A program made the position numbers and the translations under genes. From Leucobacter sp. OH1287 (lineage in GTDB: Bacteria > Actinomycetota > Actinomycetes > Actinomycetales > Microbacteriaceae), in contig NZ_RQYM01000003.1 in NCBI RefSeq assembly GCF_003859945.1, positions 1 to 64,000 on the forward strand: a DNA stretch of 64,000 nucleotides, written 5' to 3'. Position 1 is the stretch's first letter, and every line of letters starts with the position of its first letter. Under the pieces are notes generated by a model. That model was not told the origin of the DNA. It was given only the letters and a program-made list of their open reading frames with translations, and did no database searches. Below, one piece after another: positions 16,380 through 24,376 of this stretch.

Positions 16380-16895
16380 ATGGCGACGAAGGACGCTACG
16401 GTAGCCGACCTTCAAAAACAGTTTGAAGGTTCGACAGCCGTTCTGCTGACCGAGTACCGCGGTCTCACAGTGGGAGAGCTGCGCAAGCTGCGTAACTCTA
16501 TCCGTGAGCACGCGACGTACGCCGTGGCGAAGAACACGCTTACCAAGATTGCTGCAAACAACGCAGGCATCACCGCCTTCGACGAGCACCTCGCAGGTCC
16601 TTCTGCGATCGCTTTCGTACACGGTGATCCGGTTGCTGTGGCAAAGGGTCTGCGTGACTTCGCTAAGGCAAACCCTCTGCTCGTGGTAAAGGCAGGCTTC
16701 TTCGACGGCAAGCCACTTACCGCAGCTGAGGTTCAGAAGCTCGCTGACCTTGAGAGCCGTGAGGTACTGCTTGCTAAGGCAGCTGGTGCTATGAAGGCTT
16801 CTCTGTTCAGCGCAGCACAGCTGTTCAACGCACTGCCAAGCGGGGTTGCCCGTGCCGCTGGTGCGCTGCGCGACAAGCAAGAGGCAGCAAACTAG
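16380..16895 (+). CDS. rplJ: 50S ribosomal protein L10
   Basis: A 171-residue L10, normal length. The start is the ATG at 16380 ([16 protein letters not shown]), preceded by AGGGAGAG; in-frame codons upstream belong to the leader. It contains [19 protein letters not shown] and [10 protein letters not shown] of the rRNA-binding domain. The C-terminal Ala-rich helix binds L7/L12 dimers to form the ribosomal stalk. Codon choice is biased compared with neighbours, as expected for high expression, and rplJ-rplL contain no GGATCC palindrome. Confidence 0.97.
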   Translation: MATKDATVADLQKQFEGSTAVLLTEYRGLTVGELRKLRNSIREHATYAVAKNTLTKIAANNAGITAFDEHLAGPSAIAFVHGDPVAVAKGLRDFAKANPLLVVKAGFFDGKPLTAAEVQKLADLESREVLLAKAAGAMKASLFSAAQLFNALPSGVARAAGALRDKQEAAN

Positions 16896-17002
16896 TTTTG
16901 TTCGCGGTGCCGCACAGGTGCCGCAGCTTAACAGCTTCACAAAACAAAAAACTTTATCGGCCGCGAGCCCGCGACCGGTGTTAAAAACTCAAGGAGATTA
17001 CA

Positions 17003-17392
17003 ATGGCTAAGCTTTCAACTGAAGAGCTTATTGAGCAGTTCAAAGAGCTGACACTCATCGAACTCAGCGAGTTCGTTAAGGCATTCGAGGAGACCTTCGA
17101 GGTTTCAGCAGCTGCTCCAGTTGCTGTTGCTGCTGCAGCTCCAGCTGCTGGTGGCGACGCTGCTGCAGCTGAGGAGAAGACCGAGTTCGACGTTGTGCTT
17201 GAGAGCGCTGGCGACAAGAAGATCGGTGTTATCAAGGCTGTTCGCGAGATCATCCCAGGTCTCGGCCTGGGTGAGGCAAAGGCTCTCGTAGAGGAGGCTC
17301 CAAAGGCTGTTCTCGAGGGTGCTAAGAAAGAGGACGCTGAGGCTGCTAAGGCTAAGCTCGAGGAAGCAGGCGCAACCGTTAAGCTTGCTTAA
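17003..17392 (+). CDS. rplL: 50S ribosomal protein L7/L12
   Basis: A 129-residue protein with the dimerisation N-terminus ([20 protein letters not shown]), an Ala-rich hinge (about residues 34-55) and the conserved C-terminal domain ([20 protein letters not shown]) that contacts translation factors. AAGGAGA lies 8 bases before the ATG. It follows rplJ by 107 bases in the same operon, and a strong terminator follows. Confidence 0.97.
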   Translation: MAKLSTEELIEQFKELTLIELSEFVKAFEETFEVSAAAPVAVAAAAPAAGGDAAAAEEKTEFDVVLESAGDKKIGVIKAVREIIPGLGLGEAKALVEEAPKAVLEGAKKEDAEAAKAKLEEAGATVKLA

Positions 17393-17440
17393 TTGTGTTG
17401 CAGCGCTGACGCTAACCAGTTAGCGTTGATGCTTAATAAA

Positions 17441-17485
17441 TAGTCGCCAGGCCGGTGTATATTTCACCGGTCTGGCACTATTTTT
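17441..17485 (+). terminator. Rho-independent terminator of rplJ-rplL
   Basis: A 12-bp stem, GCCAGGCCGGTG with CACCGGTCTGGC (one G-T pair), extends outwards by TAGT/ACTA and ends in a run of T. A smaller 8-bp hairpin (ACGCTAAC/GTTAGCGT) sits just upstream at about 17409-17426. Confidence 0.9.
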
Positions 17486-17645
17486 GCCTAGATTACTGAA
17501 ATAATGTGGCAATTCCCACAAAGATTCACTAGAATATAGTCTGCGGTTTATCAATTGTGCTACCTAAAACACAATCTCGCGGTATCAATCACAGCACACA
17601 ACCCTAAGCGGGTTGGGCTAAAACAAGAAACAAGGGGGAGGCTTT

Positions 17646-18038
17646 ATGCTTAAGGGCTTTAAAGACTTTATTATGCGGGGTAACGTAATCGAACTCGCTG
17701 TTGCGGTTGTCATCGGTGCTGCGTTCAACGCGGTTGTCGACAAGGTTGTTGCCTCAATCTTCAACCCACTGATCAGCGCACTCTTCAAGGCTGACTCGCT
17801 CGACAACGCACTCGTTGTGCAGATCGGTGAGGCGAAGCTGCTGTTCGGCGCAGTAATCGGTGCCGTAATCAACTTCCTGATCGTTGCAGCGGTTGTTTAC
17901 TTCGTTTTCGTGCTGCCGATTAACAAGATGAAGGAGCGCGCAGACCGCAAGCGTGCGGCTGAGCCAGTTGAGCTCGCGCCAAGCCAGGAGGATCTGCTGA
18001 CCGAGATCCGCGACCTGCTGAAGGCTCAGGCGAAATAA
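17646..18038 (+). CDS. mscL: Large-conductance mechanosensitive channel
   Basis: A 130-residue MscL, the usual length. It has the amphipathic N-terminus MLKGFKDFIMRGNVIELAVA, the pore-lining first helix with its small residues (VAVVIGAAFNAVV), a second helix (about residues 64-90) and a charged C-terminal bundle helix. It forms a pentameric safety valve in the membrane that opens on hypo-osmotic shock. A strong AGGGGGAGG ribosome binding site precedes the ATG. The 160-base upstream region contains small inverted repeats (TGTGG/CCACA near 17507; AACCC/GGGTT near 17603) and TAGAAT at about 17531. Confidence 0.96.
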   Translation: MLKGFKDFIMRGNVIELAVAVVIGAAFNAVVDKVVASIFNPLISALFKADSLDNALVVQIGEAKLLFGAVIGAVINFLIVAAVVYFVFVLPINKMKERADRKRAAEPVELAPSQEDLLTEIRDLLKAQAK

Positions 18039-18100
18039 CTCGACTGCCTGCGGATCACCGCAGCGGTCGTAACCGACAATGCTGGCTGTGCCGGCACACA

Positions 18101-18147
18101 AGGTTCGGGAGGACGGGACAATTAAACTCGGCCTCCCGAACCTTTTT
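18101..18147 (+). terminator. Rho-independent terminator of mscL
   Basis: A perfect 12-bp stem (AGGTTCGGGAGG with CCTCCCGAACCT) with a 19-base loop is followed by TTTTC. Confidence 0.85.
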
Positions 18148-18250
18148 CATTGGGCGGATCTTGGAGAAGCGGTAGGGTACGCCGCAAGCTTGCTTTCTGG
18201 GCAGCAGGTTATGTATTCTCTCAGTAACACTTATTTTCAAAGGAGAAACA

Positions 18251-18331
18251 ATGAAAATGAGCTTTACCCTACTGGGCGCTACTGCGGCGGTTCTATCAAA
18301 CAGGATGTCAAGAAATGTCAGACCTCAATAA
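18251..18331 (+). pseudogene. Signal-peptide-like 26-codon frame, probably the frameshifted 5' end of the next gene
   Basis: AAGGAG stands 5 bases before an ATG that opens a 26-codon frame starting MKMSFTLLGATAAVLS, a good signal-peptide start, and it then stops at TAA 18329-18331. In the reading frame of the overlapping gene, codons 18300-18314 read TGCQE, a lipobox-like Cys, directly before that gene's ATG. Skipping one base near 18292-18299 would join the signal peptide to the lipobox. I therefore read this as the broken (or frameshift-controlled) start of a lipoprotein gene. Confidence 0.5.
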
Positions 18332-18806
18332 CATAAGCTCGCCGCTTGTTGCCCAGGACGAGTGGCAGGAACCCATCCCCGAGCTAACGGTTGCCGATGC
18401 GGCTGTGCCCGCCTACAACTTGAACTGGCGTTCCCTAACCGCGAGCGAAACCGTCGACCGGGGCACGGCTGCGCCCGAAACCGTTGTGACCGCCACCGCT
18501 GACTCGTTTAGCGCGCGGATCCAGGCCGATGCGCCGCCTCTCAGCATGCAGGCCACGGTCTTCCCCGGCGGTATCGCGGAACTAGACCCGGCTAGCTCGC
18601 CCACACCCGCCCACGTCTACGACTGTCTGAACGAGGGGCTGCTGCGGCAGACGGGCGAGGGTTTCGAGCTTGAGCTGGACAGCAGCGCTTGGGGTGGATC
18701 CGCCGTCGTCGCAATCTTCGCAGAATACTGGCGCAACCCCACCGTCGCCCCCGAGGAAGGGCCAACGAACCTGATCAGCTGGGTGTTCGAGTATCGGCAG
18801 GCTTAG
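18315..18806 (+). CDS. Hypothetical protein, possibly the body of a frameshifted lipoprotein
   Basis: A 163-residue reading frame from ATG 18315 with no good ribosome binding site of its own. The protein is acidic and probably beta-rich, with segments QATVFPGGIAEL and TNLISWVFEYRQA. It has no signal peptide unless joined to the upstream frame that carries one (see 18251-18331). It ends with TAG directly followed by the ATG of the next lipoprotein gene, so the two are translationally coupled. No family is recognised. Confidence 0.55.
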   Translation: MSDLNNISSPLVAQDEWQEPIPELTVADAAVPAYNLNWRSLTASETVDRGTAAPETVVTATADSFSARIQADAPPLSMQATVFPGGIAELDPASSPTPAHVYDCLNEGLLRQTGEGFELELDSSAWGGSAVVAIFAEYWRNPTVAPEEGPTNLISWVFEYRQA

Positions 18807-19184
18807 ATGAGCAGTAGGGGTAAAGCAGCAAAGCGGTTGGCGGCCGTGGTCGGCGCGTGTGCGATGCTGTGCGGGTGTGTTAGCAGCGGATCCGCAATGC
18901 GCCATGAGGGGATAAGCCACTGGTCGAGCTACGAGGTCACCGGGACACACGAGCTGACTTTCACCGTTGTCACTGGCTCGCCCAGGTGCTATGGCTTACG
19001 ATCCGTGGTAGAAGAGGACGGCGATACTCTGTGGGTAGCACTGGTTGAGGGCGTTTTGCCTGAAGCAGGGGATGAATGCACTATGGAGGCGATGTACAAC
19101 AAAATCAAGGTGACCACTGAATCCCCGGCGGCGGATCTGACCGTGATCCCTCTACCAGCGGACGAGGTTGAGCTGAATCGCTAG
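18807..19184 (+). CDS. Small putative lipoprotein
   Basis: A 125-residue protein with a basic start, a hydrophobic stretch and a lipobox (MLCGC, Cys24), hence probably lipid-anchored outside the membrane. The mature part is about 100 residues with two further Cys (PRCYGL and DECTME) that could form a disulfide. It starts immediately after the stop of the previous gene, indicating coupled translation of two small surface proteins. Function unknown. Confidence 0.6.
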   Translation: MSSRGKAAKRLAAVVGACAMLCGCVSSGSAMRHEGISHWSSYEVTGTHELTFTVVTGSPRCYGLRSVVEEDGDTLWVALVEGVLPEAGDECTMEAMYNKIKVTTESPAADLTVIPLPADEVELNR

Positions 19185-19288
19185 CCTTCTGAGTGTGGTA
19201 GATACGCCTCGAACGCTGGTCACGCACCCGCTAAACATCTCCGCCTGAGTTGTAGAATAGGTAACCTACACTTTTTAAGTTGGGTTTT

Positions 19289-19771
19289 ATGCTTTCAACA
19301 GCTGAAGTTATCTCTGACATTTTTGAATCGGCGATGGCCGACGATAGCGGCTGCGTGAAAAGCAACAGGCTCGTGCACACCGCGGTAAGCAACGCGGAGG
19401 TGATTACCGAGCTCGCCGGCGATAAAGACGCTCTGAGCCTGGCATGGCGTTTCATCGTGCTGCAAACGATCGACACCTACCGGTTGGCAAAACAGCGGGG
19501 CGGGTCCGAGCTTGCTCAGCGGGTGTTTACTGAGGAACCGAAACCAACGGGATACCCCGCCATCGACACAGCTCTCGCGGCGCTGGCTGAGTGGTTCGCA
19601 AACCAGGACGGTTGGCAGGTGCCTGCTTGGGCGGCGGATCGGAAACGCACCGTGGTTGGGTGGTTCCCGCTTGTGCTGGAGTTCGAGCGTGCAAGGGCGT
19701 TAAACGATTCACCGCAGGAGTTCAAAAAGCGGGGGATTTTTGTTACCCCGGAGGGGTTAGCGAGAGCATGA
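19289..19771 (+). CDS. Hypothetical cytoplasmic helical protein
   Basis: A 160-residue protein without signal peptide or membrane segments. I start at the ATG at 19289; TTG 19280 is possible. It is mostly helical, with LSLAWRFIVLQTIDTYRLA in the middle and a C-terminus ending FKKRGIFVTPEGLARA. That end recalls small actinobacterial proteins whose genes often precede nucleotidyltransferase-like toxins. This resemblance is from memory and weak, and no such partner follows here: the next gene is convergent. Expression context: it stands alone between lipoproteins and DUF808. Confidence 0.5.
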   Translation: MLSTAEVISDIFESAMADDSGCVKSNRLVHTAVSNAEVITELAGDKDALSLAWRFIVLQTIDTYRLAKQRGGSELAQRVFTEEPKPTGYPAIDTALAALAEWFANQDGWQVPAWAADRKRTVVGWFPLVLEFERARALNDSPQEFKKRGIFVTPEGLARA

Positions 19772-19838
19772 ACCCTAACCCTGCTCGGCTGACTATGCTT
19801 GCTGCAGGCAACTCTTAAATAGTGGCTTTGATCGCGGG

Positions 19839-19914
19839 TTTATCTATTTTACCCAACTTTAACAAAAACGCTAAAGTGTGAATACTTTGATAAACCTGGG
19901 TAAAACAGATAAAG
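19839..19914. repeat. Nested inverted repeats between convergent genes
   Basis: A 17-base arm (about 19839-19855) returns inverted at 19897-19913 with one mismatch (TTTATCTATTTTACCCA against TGGGTAAAACAGATAAA). Inside lies a second inverted pair ACTTTA/TAAAGT (about 19857-19862 and 19872-19877). The stretch is far more AT-rich than its surroundings. It may act as a bidirectional terminator or as a protein-binding site. Confidence 0.6.
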
Positions 19915-19948
19915 TAAGGGCCGGCACCGGCACCCGCAACCGCGATTT

Positions 19949-20872
19949 TTAGTGGTGAGCGGATCCACCCCGCGCCCGCACAATCGCGTGGTGCACGGCG
20001 ACGATAATGCCGCCCGCAACAATCCCGAAGAGCAGTGAGCAGAGCGTCTCGATTAGCCAGCTGAGCGGTGCAATATGCACCAGGTGGCTGAGTGTGTGCA
20101 CGAGCTCGTACGGGGCGTGCCAGCCGAGTGTGTCGGCGCCGGAGATGAGGATGTGGCCGCCAACCCAGAGCATCGCAAAAATACCGACGATTGAGATGAT
20201 GTTCAGCAGCACCGGCATACCCTTAACGAGGGCGACACCGAGTGAGCGAGCGCCGGAGGATTTGCGGCGGCTAAGGTGCAGGCCGATGTCGTCCATTTTC
20301 ACGATCAGCGCAACAACGCCGTAAACACCGAGGGTGACGGCAATGGCGACGACGATGAGGGTGCCGAGGCGGATCCAAAACGGCTGCGATGCAACCTCGT
20401 TCAGCGAGATAACCATGATCTCCGCGCTGAGGATGAAATCGGTTTTAATGGCGCCGCGCACGAGTTTCTTCTCGGCGTCGGGACCCTCCGCAACAGCGGC
20501 GGTTTCGTGTTTAGCGCCGGTCACCAGTTCCCACAGTTTTTCTGCGCCCTCGTAGCAGAGGTAGAGGCCGCCGAGCATCAGCAGGGGTGTGAGGATCCAC
20601 GGCGCAAACTGGCTGAGCAGAATCGCCGCGGGCAGAATGAAAAGCAGCTTATTGGCGAGCGAGCCAGCCATGATTTTCATCACGATCGGTAGTTCTCGCT
20701 TGGGGGTTACCCCGTCGACAAAGCGCGGCGCAACCGCGGCATCGTCCACAACAACACCCGCAGCCTTCGCGGTCGCCTTACCAGCGGCGGCGGTGATATC
20801 GTCCACGCTCGCCGCAGCGGCCTTCGCAATCACGGCAATATCGTCTAACAGGGCGGCTAATCCAGATGCCAT
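19949..20872 (-). CDS. DUF808 (YedI-like) inner membrane protein
   Basis: A 307-residue protein of the DUF808/YedI family, full length. The N-terminus is Ala- and Asp-rich (MASGLAALLDDIAVIAKAAA) and precedes KRELPIVMKIMAGSLANKLL, both family hallmarks. At least six membrane helices follow, with the conserved segment IKTDFILSAEIMVISLNEV. The biochemical function of the family is not established. It lies between acetate kinase (44 bp upstream, same strand) and the convergent hypothetical gene. Confidence 0.88.
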   Translation of the reverse strand: MASGLAALLDDIAVIAKAAAASVDDITAAAGKATAKAAGVVVDDAAVAPRFVDGVTPKRELPIVMKIMAGSLANKLLFILPAAILLSQFAPWILTPLLMLGGLYLCYEGAEKLWELVTGAKHETAAVAEGPDAEKKLVRGAIKTDFILSAEIMVISLNEVASQPFWIRLGTLIVVAIAVTLGVYGVVALIVKMDDIGLHLSRRKSSGARSLGVALVKGMPVLLNIISIVGIFAMLWVGGHILISGADTLGWHAPYELVHTLSHLVHIAPLSWLIETLCSLLFGIVAGGIIVAVHHAIVRARGGSAHH

Positions 20873-20916
20873 ACGCTTCTTTCTTTTGGTGTGATAGGCG
20901 GTTTTATCCGCAAAAA

Positions 20917-22110
20917 CTAGGCCGCGGCGATCAGTGACCGGGTTTGGCGGGAAATCTCAAGCTCCTCATCGGTTGGTATAACAAGAAGCTTAACAGCTGA
21001 GTCGTCGGCGCTAATCTCGTAACGGCCCCGCTGCCCGGACTCGTTCCGGTCACTGTCGAGCTTAATCCCGAACGGTTCCAGCCCCTCGCAAACAAGCTTG
21101 CGCACCAGGTGGCTGTTCTCGCCAACACCGGCGGTGAACGTGATCACGTCAAGGCCACCGAGAGCGACCATGTAGGCACCAATATAGTGGCGGATCCGGT
21201 AGGCATAAGCGTCGAGGGCGAGTTTCGCGTCCGGGTCACCCGCTGCGCGGCGGGCGGTGACGTCGCGCACATCACTGTCGCCGGTTAGCCCGAGCAGGCC
21301 AGAACGCTTGTTTAACAGCTCGTCAAGCTGGTCGATGGACAGCCCCGCCTGGCGGTGCAGGTGAAACAGCACAGACGGATCAATGTCTCCCGAGCGGGTT
21401 CCCATGATGAGACCCTGCAGCGGGGTCAGCCCCATGGAGGTGTCGACGGAGATGCCGCCGTCAACCGCGCACACTGACGCACCACTGCCGAGGTGCAGGA
21501 CAATCTGTTTCAGGTCGGTGAGGGGACGTTTTAGGAACTGTGCCGCACGCTCTGAAACAATCTGGTGGGAGGTGCCGTGAAAACCGTAGCGCCGCACCCG
21601 GAACTCTTTTGCGAGGTTCGCGTCAATCGCGTAAGTGTGAGCCGCCGCCGGAATTGTCTGGTGAAAAGCGGTGTCAAACACGGCAACGTGCGGGAGCTGC
21701 GGGAACATCTGACGTGCCGCAACAATCCCCTGATACTGGCCAGGATTGTGCAGCGGGGCGAGAACCGACAGCTCGTTAATGTCCTCAGCAACCTGGTCGG
21801 TTATCAGCGTCGGCGCAAAAAACCTTGAACCGCCCTGCACAACCCGGTGCCCGATCGCAGTCACCTCGAGGGTTGCAAGCGGCTCCCCGGCGTCACTGAA
21901 CGCGGTCTCCATCGCCTCAAACGCAGCGGTGTGGTCGGTGATTTCACGCTCCAGGGTGACGGATTTGCCGTGCTGACTGTGCGTTAAAATACTGTCTTCA
22001 TGGCCGATCCGCTCAATAATGCCGCTGGCAATGCGAGACTCGTCTGCGTTGCTGATCAGCTGATACTTCAACGATGAAGAACCGCTGTTAATAACCAGTG
22101 TTGCGCTCAT
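20917..22110 (-). CDS. ackA: Acetate kinase
   Basis: A 397-residue ASKHA-fold kinase converting acetyl phosphate and ADP to acetate and ATP, and back. The N-terminal phosphate loop LVINSGSSSLKYQLI, the YGFHGTSHQIV segment, the DTSMGLTPLQGLIMGTRSGD segment and FTAGVGENSHLVR are all intact. It starts 5 bases after the pta stop on the same strand, so the two enzymes of the acetate pathway form an operon. Confidence 0.97.
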   Translation of the reverse strand: MSATLVINSGSSSLKYQLISNADESRIASGIIERIGHEDSILTHSQHGKSVTLEREITDHTAAFEAMETAFSDAGEPLATLEVTAIGHRVVQGGSRFFAPTLITDQVAEDINELSVLAPLHNPGQYQGIVAARQMFPQLPHVAVFDTAFHQTIPAAAHTYAIDANLAKEFRVRRYGFHGTSHQIVSERAAQFLKRPLTDLKQIVLHLGSGASVCAVDGGISVDTSMGLTPLQGLIMGTRSGDIDPSVLFHLHRQAGLSIDQLDELLNKRSGLLGLTGDSDVRDVTARRAAGDPDAKLALDAYAYRIRHYIGAYMVALGGLDVITFTAGVGENSHLVRKLVCEGLEPFGIKLDSDRNESGQRGRYEISADDSAVKLLVIPTDEELEISRQTRSLIAAA

Positions 22111-22115
22111 TTTTG

Positions 22116-24251
22116 TTAACCGTCCTCATCGGGGTTGTTTGTTGTCGCATCAGCCATTCCCGCCTGCACCGCGGTGATTGCGACAGTGTTTAGAATATCG
22201 ACAACCGTCGCACCGCGCGACAGGTCATTAACCGGTTTGTTAAGACCCTGCAAAACCGGGCCGACCGCGATGGCTCCCGCCGCCCGCTGCACAGCCTTGT
22301 AGGTGTTGTTGCCGGTGTTCAGGTCAGGGAAAATAAACACGGTGGCGCGGCCAGCAACCTCAGACCCGGGCAGTTTCGCCGCTCCGGTTTGTGGATCGCT
22401 CGCCGCATCGTACTGAATAGGTCCCTCAATCAGCAGGTCAGGGCGCGATTTTTGTGCGATCAGGGTTGCTTTGCGCACCTTATCAACGTCGGCTCCGGTG
22501 CCGGAGTCGCCGGTTGAGTAGGAGAGCATCGCGATCCGGGGCTCAACCCCGAACTGCTGGCTTGTGAGCGCCGACGAGATCGCAATATCGGCGAGCTGTT
22601 CGGCGGTTGGATCCGGATTCACCGCGCAGTCACCATAGACAAGCACCCGGTCAGACAGCGCCATAAAGAACACGCTGGAGACAACGCTAACGCCCGGGCG
22701 GGTTTTAATGATCTCGAAGCTTGGGCGGATCGTGTGCGCGGTTGTGTGCGCCGCACCGGACACCATGCCGTCCGCGAGCCCGAGGTGCACCATCATGGTG
22801 CCGAAGTAGCTGACGTCAACCATGCGCTCACGCGCCTGCTCAACCGTCACACCCTTGTGGGCGCGCAGTCTCGCATACTCGGAGGCAAAAGAGTCCAGCT
22901 GCTCAGAGGTTTTCGGGTTAATAATCGTTGCCGCGCTAATATCGAGGCCGAGCTCACCGGCGCGTTTACGAACACTGGTTTCTTCGCCGAGGATTGTCAG
23001 GCGGGCAATGCCGCGAGCGAGAATCGTGTTGGCGGCGCGCAGGATCCGATCATCCTCACCCTCCGGCAGCACAATGTGCGAGTTGGCGGCTTTCGCCTTG
23101 TCGAACAGCTCGTGCGCAAACATTGCCGGGGTGCGGACATCGCCGCTGTCAATCGCCAGGTGCTCACGTAGCTCAGCGGTGTCAACGTTGTCGTTAAACA
23201 TCGCCATAACCGTGTCGTATTTGCGCTGTGTGAACTTGGTGAGCAGCCCGCGAGCGCCCATGATCCGCTGCACGCTCGCGAAGGTTCCGAGGTTGACTCG
23301 GATCACCGGCAGGCTCGAATCAATACCGTCAAGCAGTTTCTCAATCTGCGGAGCCAGCTCGAAATGCCCGTTCAACACGATAGCTGAAATGGTTGGGAAG
23401 GTTGCAGCCTCGTGCGCCATTGTGATGGCGATCAGGGTTTCGGTGCGATCCGCCGCGATCACAACCATCGCGCCCTCGGTGAGACGAGGCAGCACGTTCT
23501 CCATGCGCATGCCAGCAACAATCAGGTTCTGCACCTCACGCTCCAGCAGCTCCTCATTGCCGCGGACCAGGCTGCCTCCGAGCGCCTCTAGAACCGTTGC
23601 AACATCGGGGGCGACCAGCAGCGAGTTCTCGGGGATCGTCCACACCGGGTGGCGTGGAATAGCCCGCTCAACCGCTTTTTTAATCTCCTCGGTCGCTTCG
23701 GGGTCGGCGCGGTTAACAACGGTTGCGAGGATCCGCGCGTGCTCCTCTTTCAACTGCTGGCGTGCAATATCGGCAACCGAGGCGATCTCGGCGGGGGTGC
23801 GGGCAGCTGACTGGCCGAGGCTCTCAACATCGGTGCTGTCTCGTCCACCCAGAATCAACATCACCGGGGCGTTCAGGTTGGCGGCGATTTTAGCGTTGAA
23901 AGCCAGCTCGGTGGGGGAAGCAACATCGCTGAAGTCGGATCCAACAATCACAACCGCGTCACACTGTTTTTCAAGCGCCTTAAACCGCTCAACAATCGTG
24001 GTGACAGCCTGGTCAGGATCGGCGTGTGCCTCCTCATAGGTGACGCCAATACAGTCATCGTAGTTGATGTCCGCTTTGGCGCGGTAGAGCAGCATCTCAA
24101 GTAACCGGTCGTGCTCAGCGCGGGAGCGAATCAGGGGCCGAAAAACCCCCACCTTTGGGGCGTCTTTGAGTAGCGTTTCAACCACTCCGAGCGCGACGGC
24201 GCTCTTTCCGGTGCGGCTTTCAGCGGAGGTGAGATAGATTCTAGCGGTCAC
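22116..24251 (-). CDS. pta: Phosphate acetyltransferase (long, three-domain form)
   Basis: A 711-residue enzyme interconverting acetyl-CoA and acetyl phosphate. It has the N-terminal P-loop-like domain (SAESRTGKSAVALGVVE), a DRTGG domain (about residues 215-330) and the catalytic PTA domain (about residues 385-705) with ADGMVSGAAHTTA and SYSTGDSGTGADVDKV. This is the long type, in which the N-terminal parts respond to metabolites in other bacteria. It starts at GTG with TAAGAT 6 bases upstream, a leaderless arrangement divergent from dnaX, and ackA follows. Confidence 0.96.
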   Translation of the reverse strand: MTARIYLTSAESRTGKSAVALGVVETLLKDAPKVGVFRPLIRSRAEHDRLLEMLLYRAKADINYDDCIGVTYEEAHADPDQAVTTIVERFKALEKQCDAVVIVGSDFSDVASPTELAFNAKIAANLNAPVMLILGGRDSTDVESLGQSAARTPAEIASVADIARQQLKEEHARILATVVNRADPEATEEIKKAVERAIPRHPVWTIPENSLLVAPDVATVLEALGGSLVRGNEELLEREVQNLIVAGMRMENVLPRLTEGAMVVIAADRTETLIAITMAHEAATFPTISAIVLNGHFELAPQIEKLLDGIDSSLPVIRVNLGTFASVQRIMGARGLLTKFTQRKYDTVMAMFNDNVDTAELREHLAIDSGDVRTPAMFAHELFDKAKAANSHIVLPEGEDDRILRAANTILARGIARLTILGEETSVRKRAGELGLDISAATIINPKTSEQLDSFASEYARLRAHKGVTVEQARERMVDVSYFGTMMVHLGLADGMVSGAAHTTAHTIRPSFEIIKTRPGVSVVSSVFFMALSDRVLVYGDCAVNPDPTAEQLADIAISSALTSQQFGVEPRIAMLSYSTGDSGTGADVDKVRKATLIAQKSRPDLLIEGPIQYDAASDPQTGAAKLPGSEVAGRATVFIFPDLNTGNNTYKAVQRAAGAIAVGPVLQGLNKPVNDLSRGATVVDILNTVAITAVQAGMADATTNNPDEDG

Positions 24252-24257
24252 CCTCCA

Positions 24258-24263
24258 ATCTTA
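24258..24263 (-). promoter_or_regulatory. -10 element of pta-ackA
   Basis: On the minus strand TAAGAT, then 6 bases, then the GTG start of pta. A GGAGG directly touches the GTG without room to act as a normal ribosome binding site, which favours a leaderless reading. Confidence 0.4.
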
Positions 24264-24363
24264 ATTTGCGGGTGCACTGTTTTGGCTGTGAGTTGCAAGA
24301 AAAGCGTCGCCAAAAATGAGGCTATGCTCAGGCAGTTTCGGAATAAAAACTATCTCATCACGC

Positions 24364-24369
24364 TACGAT
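24364..24369 (+). promoter_or_regulatory. -10 element of dnaX
   Basis: TACGAT lies 7 bases before ATG 24377 and supports that start over the in-frame ATG at 24368, which overlaps the hexamer. Confidence 0.45.
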
Positions 24370-24376
24370 GTTTAGT

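Noticed and set aside
18332-18806. Programmed frameshift as the certain explanation for the split lipoprotein
   Set aside because: No recognised slippery heptamer or stimulatory structure is visible; mutation or sequence error is equally possible, so it is only listed as a question.
22822-24039. 405-codon open frame opposite pta
   Set aside because: Ser/Arg-rich shadow of the pta reading frame, without ribosome binding site or domain.
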